Part shown: piece by piece, positions 36,442 through 45,330 of the stretch | How positions within the stretch are numbered: position 1 is the first letter of the stretch | Layout: each line of letters begins with the position of its first letter | Assembly: GCF_014337215.1 (NCBI RefSeq) | Contig: NZ_CP060635.1 | Span: 1,749,501 to 1,813,500 of the forward strand | Source of the DNA: Wansuia hejianensis | Lineage (GTDB): Bacteria; Bacillota; Clostridia; Lachnospirales; Lachnospiraceae | DNA: 64,000 nt | Reading direction: 5' to 3' | Notes under the pieces: model-generated | Databases searched by the model: none | Seen by the model: the letters and a program-made list of their open reading frames with translations, nothing else | What the model was told of the DNA's origin: nothing | Program-made: the position numbers and the translations under genes

Positions 36442-38262
36442 CTATTTTCTGCCTTTTATCTTAAATGCAAGAGTCCCTGTCTGTATCTCCCCATTAATCT
36501 CCAGACTCCTGTCTGAATTATACATCCCATCTGAATAAACTGCAATGCAATCATTGACATTTGCATTGCTTTTTATGTTAATCAGATAAATCTTACCTGG
36601 AATCACATCAACCGGTTCCCTTATCAGTGTATACCAGGAATTATTTTCACTGATTGTATTCACAGGTATTCTAGTTTCAAAAATAGTTTTTTCACTATCA
36701 GCTTCTATAATTTCCATTTCCAAATCAGAGTGATTGATCCTGTCATAATTACCAATATACAGTTCCAGATCATAAATCTCTTCTGCTGTATTATTGAATT
36801 GCTGTGTGACTATCTGATTTTCTGTCACCGCAATTGGAGTATATTCTGCCTCACTAATATTGTCTATCATTTGAAATTCACCTTTTGCCGCTGAAGCCAG
36901 GCAAATAAACGCCGGGCCTGCCCAAGCCAAAAATCCGACTGCAAATGCAATCCGTATATTGACTAACGTATCTTTTTCCAGTGCAGTGCGGTCATTCTGT
37001 ACAAAACGTGGATAGCTCAACACGAAATACAACAATAGTATCACCCAAATGCAAGTAAATAAATAAATCTGGTTATCGTAGCTAAGGATATCCTGCATGG
37101 TAATCGCCCAGCCAGAAGGAGCCACCCCCTTAAAGACCGAATATCTAAACAGATTTTGATCTACGTTTCCAGCCCAGTTCTGAACCACCAATGTATAAAG
37201 CGCAATAATCAATATATTCTGCAGAATCCACAGCAATTTACAATTTTTATTCTGCTGAATGGCCAGAATCATAAATGGTACGGCTAATAACAGCCATTGG
37301 GGATGAAATGCCACCATGCCAAAAAAAGCAAAAGATACTCCATTAGCCAGAAACAGTGTCCAATCAAAAATTTTATCCTTGTTCTCTATCTTTATCAAGT
37401 ATGCAGCAATAAGTAACACTAATATCACTACAAGAAAAACATTAATCGGACGCAAACCACCTAAATCAAGTCCTGTCTCAACATACGTCAGCGCACTAAA
37501 TCCCAGAACTGACTTTCTGAAACTTGCTGAGGGATAATAAATTAAGATTTCAATCACAGTCGGCAAAGCAACCAAGACTGCGTCTCGCAATATTTTGAAA
37601 ATCTTTTTTTCCTTTAGAAGTAAAAATACTAAAAAATAAATAACTGCCTGATATTTAAAGGTAACTGCTATCCCAAAAAACAGCACAAATTTCCAATGTT
37701 CCCTCCTCAGATAGTAATAATACCCTAACAAGATGAAAAACACTGTAAAAATGTCATATTGACTGAAAATCATCTGACTAAATAAAGCCAGCGGACATAT
37801 TAAAAATGCATACTTACAAATTCTTGCTTTTTTCTCACCAAATCCGGCCTGGATACATATTTTATAAATGAGCACCGCGCTGGCAAAGAAGAAGATAACT
37901 GGCAGCATCTTATACCACATATTATTGAGCAGAGAATTTGTCATAACATCTGAAGGGACACGTCCAAATAAACGAAGAGGCAAATTCCATATTGCAAACA
38001 TCAGAAATGTACTTGGCAAATAATTCGCCCCATAATCATTCGTCCATTCAGCGCATGCATCGTAAAAATTCAACGGATTTGTATGCATTAAAAAGCTGCG
38101 ATTCCCCGTTACCATAATATCTCCCTGCACAAAAGAGACATAACAAATCATAAATACAACTGCCATAAAGATTAAGTCAAATTTATCCCAGTCTCTGTCT
38201 GCCCAGCCGCAAAGCCTACTTTTCCAATTTTCTGCCCTTTTAAACCTTTTGCTCAAATTCAT
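36442..38262 (-). CDS. polytopic membrane protein, probable GT-C glycosyltransferase
   Basis: A 606-residue protein with about ten hydrophobic helices (from about residue 30 to 465) and a soluble C-terminal beta domain (about 490-606). The first outer loop carries acidic residues (NFYDACAEWTNDYG) as in lipid-linked-sugar GT-C transferases, and SQYDIFTVFFILLGYYYYLRRE resembles the mannosyltransferase-like families. Its start overlaps the stop of gtrA by 4 nt. With GtrA (flippase) and a GtrB-like transferase nearby it fits a three-component side-branch system, in which this is the transferase acting outside. Family membership is inferred from topology rather than clear sequence motifs. Confidence 0.65.
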   Translation of the reverse strand: MNLSKRFKRAENWKSRLCGWADRDWDKFDLIFMAVVFMICYVSFVQGDIMVTGNRSFLMHTNPLNFYDACAEWTNDYGANYLPSTFLMFAIWNLPLRLFGRVPSDVMTNSLLNNMWYKMLPVIFFFASAVLIYKICIQAGFGEKKARICKYAFLICPLALFSQMIFSQYDIFTVFFILLGYYYYLRREHWKFVLFFGIAVTFKYQAVIYFLVFLLLKEKKIFKILRDAVLVALPTVIEILIYYPSASFRKSVLGFSALTYVETGLDLGGLRPINVFLVVILVLLIAAYLIKIENKDKIFDWTLFLANGVSFAFFGMVAFHPQWLLLAVPFMILAIQQNKNCKLLWILQNILIIALYTLVVQNWAGNVDQNLFRYSVFKGVAPSGWAITMQDILSYDNQIYLFTCIWVILLLYFVLSYPRFVQNDRTALEKDTLVNIRIAFAVGFLAWAGPAFICLASAAKGEFQMIDNISEAEYTPIAVTENQIVTQQFNNTAEEIYDLELYIGNYDRINHSDLEMEIIEADSEKTIFETRIPVNTISENNSWYTLIREPVDVIPGKIYLINIKSNANVNDCIAVYSDGMYNSDRSLEINGEIQTGTLAFKIKGRK

Positions 38263-38723
38263 AAGTTTTTCTCTTCCTTCTTAAACGCCCACAGTTTATT
38301 TAACACAAAATTGAGTGGAATCGTAATGATTAAATTGATCAGCGGCGCAATATATTCCGACACATGTAATACGTCCACCCAAACATACAGCAAAGCAGAA
38401 GACAACACAATGCCCGTACTTCCGTACGCCGCAAATGTTTTTATCAAAGACGGAAACCATGCACGTTTTTCTCCATCTTCACAGGCAAATACATATTTAT
38501 TATTCCAATAGAAAGAATTCAACACGCTTAAAACGAATCCCAGTGCATTAGCCACAAAATAATGCAGGCCTATATATACGCAGGCAGCATACGTAAAATA
38601 TGAAATTGCTGTATTTGCTAACCCTACCAGTCCAAATTTTATAAATTGGCACAACACCTTTAACTTTTCTTCGGAAAATGGTATATGCAAGAAAATGATG
38701 ACTCTTTTTAGTAATTTATTCAC
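38259..38723 (-). CDS. gtrA: GtrA family membrane protein
   Basis: A 154-residue protein with four membrane helices (LCQFIKFGLVGLANTAISYF at about 24-43 is the family signature; also ANALGFVLSVLNSFYWNNKYVF). GtrA proteins are thought to flip undecaprenyl-phosphate-linked monosaccharides across the membrane for side-branch glycosylation. It follows rfbH by 10 nt and overlaps the GT-C-like gene by 4 nt, so the two are coupled. Confidence 0.9.
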   Translation of the reverse strand: MNKLLKRVIIFLHIPFSEEKLKVLCQFIKFGLVGLANTAISYFTYAACVYIGLHYFVANALGFVLSVLNSFYWNNKYVFACEDGEKRAWFPSLIKTFAAYGSTGIVLSSALLYVWVDVLHVSEYIAPLINLIITIPLNFVLNKLWAFKKEEKNL

Positions 38724-38733
38724 ACCCTGCTCC

Positions 38734-40071
38734 TTATGCTTTTACTGCAGCACAGATTGTTTTAATCATATAATCAATCATTTCATCGTTCATCCCCGGA
38801 TAGACGCCAACCCAAAACGTATCTCGCATAATACGGTTTGTATTCCCCAGATCTCCAATCGTCCGATACCCCTTACCATTCGTTCTCATTTCATCAAAGC
38901 ATGGATGCTTGATCAGATTTCCTGCAAATAGCATTCTAGTCTGCACACCATGTTTTTCAACATAAGACACAATCTTACTCCGATCAACGTTTTCTTTACA
39001 TGTAATTAAAAATCCAAACCAGCTCGGTCTAGAACCTGGACAAGCTTCCGGTAAAATAATATCAGACTCCAAACATTTAAGCCCTTCACGCAATCTATCA
39101 AAATTATAACGCCTTCGTTCAACAAAACCAGGGAATTTGTTTAACTGCGCACACCCTATAGCCGCTTGCATATCTGTAGCTTTCAAGTTATAACCAAAAT
39201 GTGAATATACATATTTATGATCATAGCCCAAAGGTAATTCTCCATATTGCCGGTCAAAACGATGTCCGCACAAATTGTCATGTCCAGAAGGACAAATGCA
39301 GTCTCTTCCCCAATCGCGTAAAGAACGGATACATTTATTTAATAATGGATGATTCGTATAAACAGCGCCCCCCTCTCCCATGGTCATATGATGCGGGGGA
39401 TAGAAGCTCGACGTTCCTATATCTCCTATTGTACCGGTTAGTTTCTCAGTTCCATCCAAGTTATACCTGGACCCCAATGCGTCGCAATTATCTTCAATCA
39501 GCCAGAGACCGTGTTTTGTACAAAATTGTTTTACTGCCTTCAAATCAAAGGGATTCCCTAATGTATGAGCAATCATAACTACTTTTGTTTTATCCGAAAG
39601 AGCATTCTCCAACTGAGAAACATCTATATTATACTGAGGAATTGTCATATCCACGAAAACTGGATTAACACCATATTGAATGGCTGGTGCTACTGTAGTA
39701 GGGAACCCACAGGCAACAGTAATCATTTCATCGCCTTTACGCACCTGACGCTCACCCAGCAGCGGAGACGTTAAAGCCATAAAGGCGAGTAAATTAGCCG
39801 ATGAGCCACTGTTTACCAGACTTACATATTTCACACCCAGATAATTTCCCAGCTTTTTTTCAAATTCTTCCGTATAACGTCCTGATGTGAGCCAGAATTC
39901 CAGGGAACTATCTACCAGATTATACATTTCATCACTGTCATATACCCTTGAGGCATAAGAAATCCGGTCTCCCTCCTTATAGGGATCAGGCTTGTGATAA
40001 CGATCACAATAAGCTCTTACCATCTGCAGAATTTCTGTCCTTGCCTGCGCTTCTGTTTTATTTTCAAACAT
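38734..40071 (-). CDS. rfbH: CDP-4-keto-6-deoxyglucose 3-dehydrase (RfbH/E1)
   Basis: PMP-dependent, iron-sulfur enzyme that removes the C3 hydroxyl of CDP-4-keto-6-deoxyglucose on the way to CDP-3,6-dideoxyhexoses. The 445 residues have the aminotransferase fold, but the PLP lysine is replaced by histidine (SSFYPPHHMTMGEGG, His227/228), the hallmark of E1 and ColD-type dehydrases. The cysteine set Cys196, Cys258, Cys260, Cys268 (CIC-x7-C) matches the E1 cluster ligands. The partner reductase E3 (AscD/DdhD) is not in the window. Follows rfbG by 13 nt. Confidence 0.94.
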   Translation of the reverse strand: MFENKTEAQARTEILQMVRAYCDRYHKPDPYKEGDRISYASRVYDSDEMYNLVDSSLEFWLTSGRYTEEFEKKLGNYLGVKYVSLVNSGSSANLLAFMALTSPLLGERQVRKGDEMITVACGFPTTVAPAIQYGVNPVFVDMTIPQYNIDVSQLENALSDKTKVVMIAHTLGNPFDLKAVKQFCTKHGLWLIEDNCDALGSRYNLDGTEKLTGTIGDIGTSSFYPPHHMTMGEGGAVYTNHPLLNKCIRSLRDWGRDCICPSGHDNLCGHRFDRQYGELPLGYDHKYVYSHFGYNLKATDMQAAIGCAQLNKFPGFVERRRYNFDRLREGLKCLESDIILPEACPGSRPSWFGFLITCKENVDRSKIVSYVEKHGVQTRMLFAGNLIKHPCFDEMRTNGKGYRTIGDLGNTNRIMRDTFWVGVYPGMNDEMIDYMIKTICAAVKA

Positions 40072-40084
40072 AAAATCTCCTCAC

Positions 40085-41134
40085 TTAACTCATCAAATAA
40101 GAATGTAATTGCTCTGACATACAGTTTTCTAACTGATCTCCCGCTAACCAGCATTTTGTCCATGCAACTGTCTGTTCAACTGCATTTTCAATCCCCCACC
40201 TTGGTTTCCAGTCAAAGGTTCCCTTCAGCTTTGAGCAGTCCAGCTTCAGATATGCCGCTTCATGCGGCCCGCCATCATAATGATTTTCCCATTCAAGCCC
40301 TTCACCCCATTTATCACAAAACAGCTGTACAAGCTCTCCTGTAGTTACACAATCTTTATCATCCGGTCCAACGTTATAACAGCCAGCATATTTTATATTC
40401 TTATACTGTTCGGCTGCTATCGTCAGATAAACGCACAGAGGTTCTAGCACATGCTGATAAGGCCGTATAGAATATGGATTACGTACAATAATCTTTTTCC
40501 CCGCCTGTGCCGCCCTCACACAATCCGGAATGATTCTATCAACTGCAAAATCGCCCCCGCCTATTACATTCCCGGCTCTGGCCGTCGAAACAGCCACACC
40601 TAGATTTTCGAAGAAGGAATGTACATAACTGTGAGTTACCAGTTCTGAACAAGATTTGCTGTTGGAGTATGGATCATAACCGTCTAAGGGCTCATTTTCA
40701 CGGTAACCCCAAACCCATTCTTTATTTTCATATACCTTATCAGTTGTTACATTTAAAAATGATCTTACCTTATCATGAGTTCGAACACACTCACATACAT
40801 TCACTGTTCCCATAACATTTGTCTCATATGTATAAACAGGATTTTTGTAAGACTCCCTAACTATAGGCTGTGCTGCCAAATGTAACACAATTTCTGGCTG
40901 ATACTCATCAAAGACCCTTAGCAAATGTTCCCTATCTCTGATATCCCCATTTATCGAATTAATACTTGCTCCGATACCGGAAAGAGAAAATAGATTCGGC
41001 TGTGTAGGCGGTTCAAAGGCATAACCAATTACTTCCGCTCCCATATCGGTCAGAATTTTACATAGCCACGTTCCTTTAAAACCGGTATGGCCTGTCACCA
41101 GCACTCGCTTCCCACGATAAAACTCCAAATCCAA
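40085..41134 (-). CDS. rfbG: CDP-glucose 4,6-dehydratase
   Basis: Converts CDP-glucose to CDP-4-keto-6-deoxyglucose (NAD-dependent short-chain dehydrogenase/reductase). The 349 residues begin MLDLEFYRGKRVLVTGHTGF with the NAD motif GHTGFKGTW, followed by HLAAQPIVRESYKNP, TTDKVYENKEW, YSNSKSCSEL (YxxxK) and RAGNVIGGGDFAVDRIIPD, as in RfbG/AscB. The ATG at 41134 behind GGAGAATAT is preferred to the longer frame reaching into rfbF. Between rfbF and rfbH. Confidence 0.95.
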   Translation of the reverse strand: MDLEFYRGKRVLVTGHTGFKGTWLCKILTDMGAEVIGYAFEPPTQPNLFSLSGIGASINSINGDIRDREHLLRVFDEYQPEIVLHLAAQPIVRESYKNPVYTYETNVMGTVNVCECVRTHDKVRSFLNVTTDKVYENKEWVWGYRENEPLDGYDPYSNSKSCSELVTHSYVHSFFENLGVAVSTARAGNVIGGGDFAVDRIIPDCVRAAQAGKKIIVRNPYSIRPYQHVLEPLCVYLTIAAEQYKNIKYAGCYNVGPDDKDCVTTGELVQLFCDKWGEGLEWENHYDGGPHEAAYLKLDCSKLKGTFDWKPRWGIENAVEQTVAWTKCWLAGDQLENCMSEQLHSYLMS

Positions 41135-41154
41135 CATATATTCTCCTATTCTCA

Positions 41155-41934
41155 CTAATCGACCCATTTTTTCCACGGTGCATGCCCCGATGCCCACATC
41201 GCTTCCAGCTTATCCTTTTCCCGTTTAGTGTCCATGCACTGCCAATATCCCTTATGATAATAAGATTTTAATTCACCTTCCGCTGCCAAACGCTGCAAAG
41301 GCTCCTGCTCAAAAACCGTTGTATCTCCCTCAATATAATCAAATATCTCGGGGTTTAAAATCATATAGCCTGCATTTATCTGGCTTCCATCATCTGAAGA
41401 TTTTTCACGGAATGCACGGATGGTATTATCAGAGGCAATATCCAAGACCCCAAATCTCTGATTTACATTTACCGACGTTAACGTAGCTATTTTCCCGTGA
41501 GCTTTATGAAACGTAAGTACATCCATAATATTAACATCGCAAACACCATCGCCATATGTCATAAAAAACGGTTCATTCCCGGTATACGCCCTGATTCTCT
41601 TGATTCGCCCGCCAGTCATGGTATTCAACCCGGTATCTACGACGGTTACCTTCCAAGGTTCCGAATGCTCGCGATGGACAATCATTTTATTACCTTGCGT
41701 AAAATCAAAGGTTATATCACTGTTATGGATAAAATAATCAGCAAACCACTCTTTTATCACATATTGCTTATAACCTGCACATATCACAAATTCATTGACC
41801 CCATAATAAGAGTACTCTTTCATAATATGCCAGAGAATCGGTTTCCCTCCGATTTCAATCATTGGTTTCGGCTTAAATTCCGATTCCTCAGAAATTCTGG
41901 TCCCAAACCCTCCTGCCAATATAACTGCTTTCAT
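41155..41934 (-). CDS. rfbF: glucose-1-phosphate cytidylyltransferase
   Basis: Makes CDP-glucose from CTP and glucose-1-phosphate, the entry to CDP-dideoxyhexoses. The 259 residues begin MKAVILAGGFGTRISEES with the nucleotidyltransferase signature, then KPMIEIGGKPILWHIMKEYS, MTYGDGVCDVNI and GYWQCMDTKREKDKLE. Good ribosome site GGAGGCGG. First of the rfbF-rfbG-rfbH-gtrA run, 59 nt after the LTA-synthase-like gene. Confidence 0.95.
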   Translation of the reverse strand: MKAVILAGGFGTRISEESEFKPKPMIEIGGKPILWHIMKEYSYYGVNEFVICAGYKQYVIKEWFADYFIHNSDITFDFTQGNKMIVHREHSEPWKVTVVDTGLNTMTGGRIKRIRAYTGNEPFFMTYGDGVCDVNIMDVLTFHKAHGKIATLTSVNVNQRFGVLDIASDNTIRAFREKSSDDGSQINAGYMILNPEIFDYIEGDTTVFEQEPLQRLAAEGELKSYYHKGYWQCMDTKREKDKLEAMWASGHAPWKKWVD

Positions 41935-41993
41935 TTTATTCCGCCTCCGTCCTTTGCTTTACCCTCGTCGTTTATACAGAGTCTACCATTCGA

Positions 41994-44189
41994 TCAATCA
42001 ATTACACCAACCGTTGTTCCAAGTAATACCTGGCTTCCCTCATCATCAATCCCATAAACATGCACATTATACTGGTCCTCCTTATATTGGAAATCACGTG
42101 CATATACATGAATCACATAAGAACCTTCCGCCTCCCGCTCGCCTTCATACCAACACAAATCTTCCTGGCCGTCCTCTGACCAAACTGCACACTGCAATGC
42201 CATGGGTTCATACTCCGACACTAGGTTGCGGATATACACATCAAATTTTCCTGTATGATAATCATACGGCTCCACCTCAATATCCACAACAATGGCCGCA
42301 TTATTGCTTACATTCTTTTGCTCCTCATATATTGTATCTTCCATCTTTACAGTCTGCGATCCCAAAAACACATTTGTATTCCCAATCATCCTCGCATAGA
42401 TATGTACATTATATGTGCCATTTTTATAAGAAAAATCAGAAAAAGGCACAGCTACTGTATAAACTCCGTCAGACTGCTTCTGCGCATCATACCATACCAT
42501 ATCTTTCTGTTCTTTATCTGACCATACTCCACATAAGAGTCCCGTCATACCTTCTCCACAATGAATATCGCTTAAGGTAATCTCTATCTCTTTTGTTTCT
42601 ATATTATAAGGCATTATATCAATGTTTACTAGCGTTTGGTTTAACCCTGCTATCAAACCTTCCATCAACGCTGATTTCTGTGACAACCCCTGATTTACCG
42701 CTTCCAGACCATATTCTTCAATTATAGTCTTTTCATCAGAAAACAAATTTACTCCCAGCCCCAGACGATTGTCTGGTATTTCCACCCCCAAGCTTGCCAA
42801 AGTGGTGGGAAAATTATCAAAGGTACTGTATTCCCTGTATACATCATCCTGTACCTCCGTAGCCGAATTAATATAAGTGGTATATACGGTTCGTCTATAC
42901 TCTGCATCCACAGCTTCACAATAATCACTATCCATAGTGGGATGATCCCCGGAGATTACAATCGTAGTATTCTCATAAAAAGGCTGCTCCTTTATCCACT
43001 CTATGAACTCAGTCACCTGCTTACTTGAGCAAGCCATAACATTGGAATACTGATTATCTGAATACAAATCTGGACACTCAGAACACAGATATCCATCTTC
43101 AAAATGGGTGTCAACCGTCAACATAGTCAAGTTAAATGGCTCATCAGATGCTGCTAACAAATTTAATTTATTCTTCGCATTCTCAAACAATATTTTGTCT
43201 TCATATCCCCACCACACATAGTAATCCGAAGGAATGTCTCCATGTTCAACGGCATAATTATAATCGGCTATTTCATAATCTCCATGCTGCTTAAAATATA
43301 GTTTGCGTCCTCCAAATGCTGCATCTGAACCAATCAAAAGGGTTTGCTGATATCCTGCCTGTTCCAAAACATCCCCTAATGCTGTCATTCCTGGAAAAAA
43401 GCCCTCCTGCGTACCCATAGAGTTCTTATCCAGTGGAATAGTCAGAGGGAGTCCAGACGTCTGAGCAAACATTGCTCCAATAGTCCAGGTTGCTCCCGTC
43501 AGCGCATATCCGCCATTTAAAACATCCTGATCCCCTGAAAAATTCTCATTTTCTTTTGAAAGCTCCGTCAATTCAGGGATTACATTCTCGTCAAATGCGC
43601 CTCCATTCTCTGTGTCAGCATAAGTATTCTCCATAGACTCTAAAAAGATATAGATAAGATTTCGTTTTTTTTCTGGAAATGTCAAAGTCACATCCGCAGG
43701 ATTCACATAATTATCATCGATAAAAGAAGAATATGTATTTTGATTTTCCACATAAGCCGCTATATCCAGAGTATTCCCAAAATATTGAACAGCTAAAAAT
43801 CCAATCAGAACTGCGGTTCCTACAGTTGTAACTCTGGTAATATGATAAATTCTCTTTCTTCTTCTCACCAAAATGAAAGCAACAGCTAAACCGACAGCCA
43901 CACAAATCGACAGAATCACACAATACTTAACATAATCCATAATCATATCACTATTAGTACCTTCTAGCGGCATTTTCAAATGATATACTATTTCTTCTAT
44001 ACTTAAATCACTCCAGGTTTTCAAAGCCCAAGACACACTCCGGCAAATAAGGATAGCCAACGCCCCAAGCAGCACAGCAAAAACAGTTAATACAACACTT
44101 AAAATCTTAAGTAATACTTTTTTAATCCCATTTGCTTCCGGCAACCTAGGCAACGCTCTATATACTTGCCCCTGGCATACACCTTCCAT
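41994..44189 (-). CDS. LTA synthase/phosphoglycerol transferase-like membrane enzyme with two GBS Bsp-like repeats
   Basis: A 731-residue membrane protein of the alkaline-phosphatase/sulfatase superfamily. It has three or so N-terminal helices (about 24-50, 88-108, 118-140), then the extracytoplasmic catalytic domain (about 170-500) beginning NLIYIFLESMENTYAD. ALTGATWTIGAMFAQTSGLP supplies the expected threonine nucleophile, and TVDTHFEDGYLC and VISGDHPTMDSD the metal ligands. LTA synthase and MdoB relatives transfer glycerol phosphate or phosphoethanolamine to glycans. Unusually, two GBS Bsp-like repeats follow (about 545-605 and 655-715; GVWSDKEQKDMVWYD, AVWSEDGQEDLCWYE). Own promoter upstream. 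Confidence 0.85.
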   Translation of the reverse strand: MEGVCQGQVYRALPRLPEANGIKKVLLKILSVVLTVFAVLLGALAILICRSVSWALKTWSDLSIEEIVYHLKMPLEGTNSDMIMDYVKYCVILSICVAVGLAVAFILVRRRKRIYHITRVTTVGTAVLIGFLAVQYFGNTLDIAAYVENQNTYSSFIDDNYVNPADVTLTFPEKKRNLIYIFLESMENTYADTENGGAFDENVIPELTELSKENENFSGDQDVLNGGYALTGATWTIGAMFAQTSGLPLTIPLDKNSMGTQEGFFPGMTALGDVLEQAGYQQTLLIGSDAAFGGRKLYFKQHGDYEIADYNYAVEHGDIPSDYYVWWGYEDKILFENAKNKLNLLAASDEPFNLTMLTVDTHFEDGYLCSECPDLYSDNQYSNVMACSSKQVTEFIEWIKEQPFYENTTIVISGDHPTMDSDYCEAVDAEYRRTVYTTYINSATEVQDDVYREYSTFDNFPTTLASLGVEIPDNRLGLGVNLFSDEKTIIEEYGLEAVNQGLSQKSALMEGLIAGLNQTLVNIDIMPYNIETKEIEITLSDIHCGEGMTGLLCGVWSDKEQKDMVWYDAQKQSDGVYTVAVPFSDFSYKNGTYNVHIYARMIGNTNVFLGSQTVKMEDTIYEEQKNVSNNAAIVVDIEVEPYDYHTGKFDVYIRNLVSEYEPMALQCAVWSEDGQEDLCWYEGEREAEGSYVIHVYARDFQYKEDQYNVHVYGIDDEGSQVLLGTTVGVID

Positions 44190-44224
44190 TTTACATTATT
44201 CCTTTCTCTTTTGTTTCAGCTAAC

Positions 44225-44253
44225 ATTATAACAGGTTAATCCCAAGTAAACAA
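44225..44253 (-). promoter_or_regulatory. promoter of the LTA-synthase-like gene and rfbF operon
   Basis: On the minus strand TTGTTT, 17-nt spacer, TATAAT, 36 nt before the start codon. Confidence 0.65.
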
Positions 44254-44299
44254 CCTGTAATTTCCGGAGGTATATGGATACTGAAGAAAGCTGTGCCTC

Positions 44300-44328
44300 T
44301 TGACAAAGATCTATTTTTAGTATATACA
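44300..44328 (+). promoter_or_regulatory. promoter of the NAD-dependent oxidoreductase gene
   Basis: TTGACA, 17-nt spacer, TATACA, 56 nt before the ATG at 44384. One of the best promoters in the window; divergent from the previous one. Confidence 0.7.
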
Positions 44329-44383
44329 GAAAATATATGTCTCTTCTTTGTAAATATAAACGAGACAGAAAGGTAAAACTAAG

Positions 44384-45289
44384 ATGAAAAAAGTTATTAT
44401 AAGCGGAGCGACTGGCGCACTCGGAATGGCCTTAATCAGGCAGCTAACACAAGAAGGCTCTCAGATTCTGGTCTTGTCACATGAATATTCTAGCCGCAAT
44501 AACAGGCTTGACCAATATCCCGATATCACAATAATACCCTGTTCACTCCAACAATTGGCCTCAGTCCAGAACCCTACCGGGCAAAACTGGGATGTATTTT
44601 ATCATTTTGCCTGGGCAGGTACTACCGGCGCCGCCCGTAATGACATGTATCTACAAAATTCAAATGTAAAATATGCTTTAGATGCTGTTGACGCCGCTTC
44701 CCGTTTTGGCTGTCATACCTTTATCGGTTCTGGCTCACAGGCTGAATACGGGCGTTTCGAAGGAAAACTGACACCAGAAACACCTGCTTTTCCAGATAAC
44801 GGTTATGGCATTGGAAAGCTTGCCGCCGGTATGATGACACGGGAGTATGCCCACCAAAAAGGCCTGCGCCATTTATGGGTGAGAATCCTCAGCCTTTACG
44901 GCCCTTATGACGGTTCCCAGAGTCTAGTGATGTCCACCATTTCCCAACTGAAGCAAGGTATCAGCCCGCAATGCACTCTTGGCGAACAATTATGGGATTA
45001 TCTATTTAGTCAGGATGCCGCCTGCGCATTTTCCAGGATGGGAGATAGCAGCTTTGACGGAAAGACTTACGTTCTGGGCAGCGGCAAAGTCCGCCCTCTG
45101 GCAGATTATATTGAAGATATGCGTAAAATTGTATCAGCTGATACCCCGGTCAAGTTAGGCGCAATTCCGTACTCTCCCAGGCAAGTCATGCATCTGGAAG
45201 CAGATATATCAGATCTCATAGAAGATTTTGGCTGGAGACCAGTTACTGATTTTACTGATGGCATTCGACAAATTCTACCTTATATATAA
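44384..45289 (+). CDS. NAD-dependent epimerase/dehydratase family protein, probable CDP-ketodeoxysugar reductase or epimerase
   Basis: Extended short-chain dehydrogenase of 301 residues: NAD motif GATGALG (9-15), FYHFAWAGTTGAARND, GSGSQAEYG and YGIGK (YxxxK). This is the type of enzyme found with rfbF/G/H, where relatives reduce or epimerise the 4-keto sugar to abequose, paratose or yersiniose. It is the only plus-strand gene in the polysaccharide locus and has a strong promoter and terminator of its own. The exact substrate is unknown; a CDP-4-keto-3,6-dideoxy sugar or its branched product is the best guess from context. Confidence 0.8.
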   Translation: MKKVIISGATGALGMALIRQLTQEGSQILVLSHEYSSRNNRLDQYPDITIIPCSLQQLASVQNPTGQNWDVFYHFAWAGTTGAARNDMYLQNSNVKYALDAVDAASRFGCHTFIGSGSQAEYGRFEGKLTPETPAFPDNGYGIGKLAAGMMTREYAHQKGLRHLWVRILSLYGPYDGSQSLVMSTISQLKQGISPQCTLGEQLWDYLFSQDAACAFSRMGDSSFDGKTYVLGSGKVRPLADYIEDMRKIVSADTPVKLGAIPYSPRQVMHLEADISDLIEDFGWRPVTDFTDGIRQILPYI

Positions 45290-45292
45290 GAT

Positions 45293-45330
45293 ACAGGGCA
45301 AATGCACTATTTTGCATCTGCCCTGTTATT
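45293..45330 (+). terminator. terminator after the oxidoreductase gene
   Basis: ACAGGGCA pairs with TGCCCTGT, continued by an inner 5-bp ATGCA/TGCAT stem, followed by TATTTT. It also separates the convergent kinase gene ending at 45331. Confidence 0.8.
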
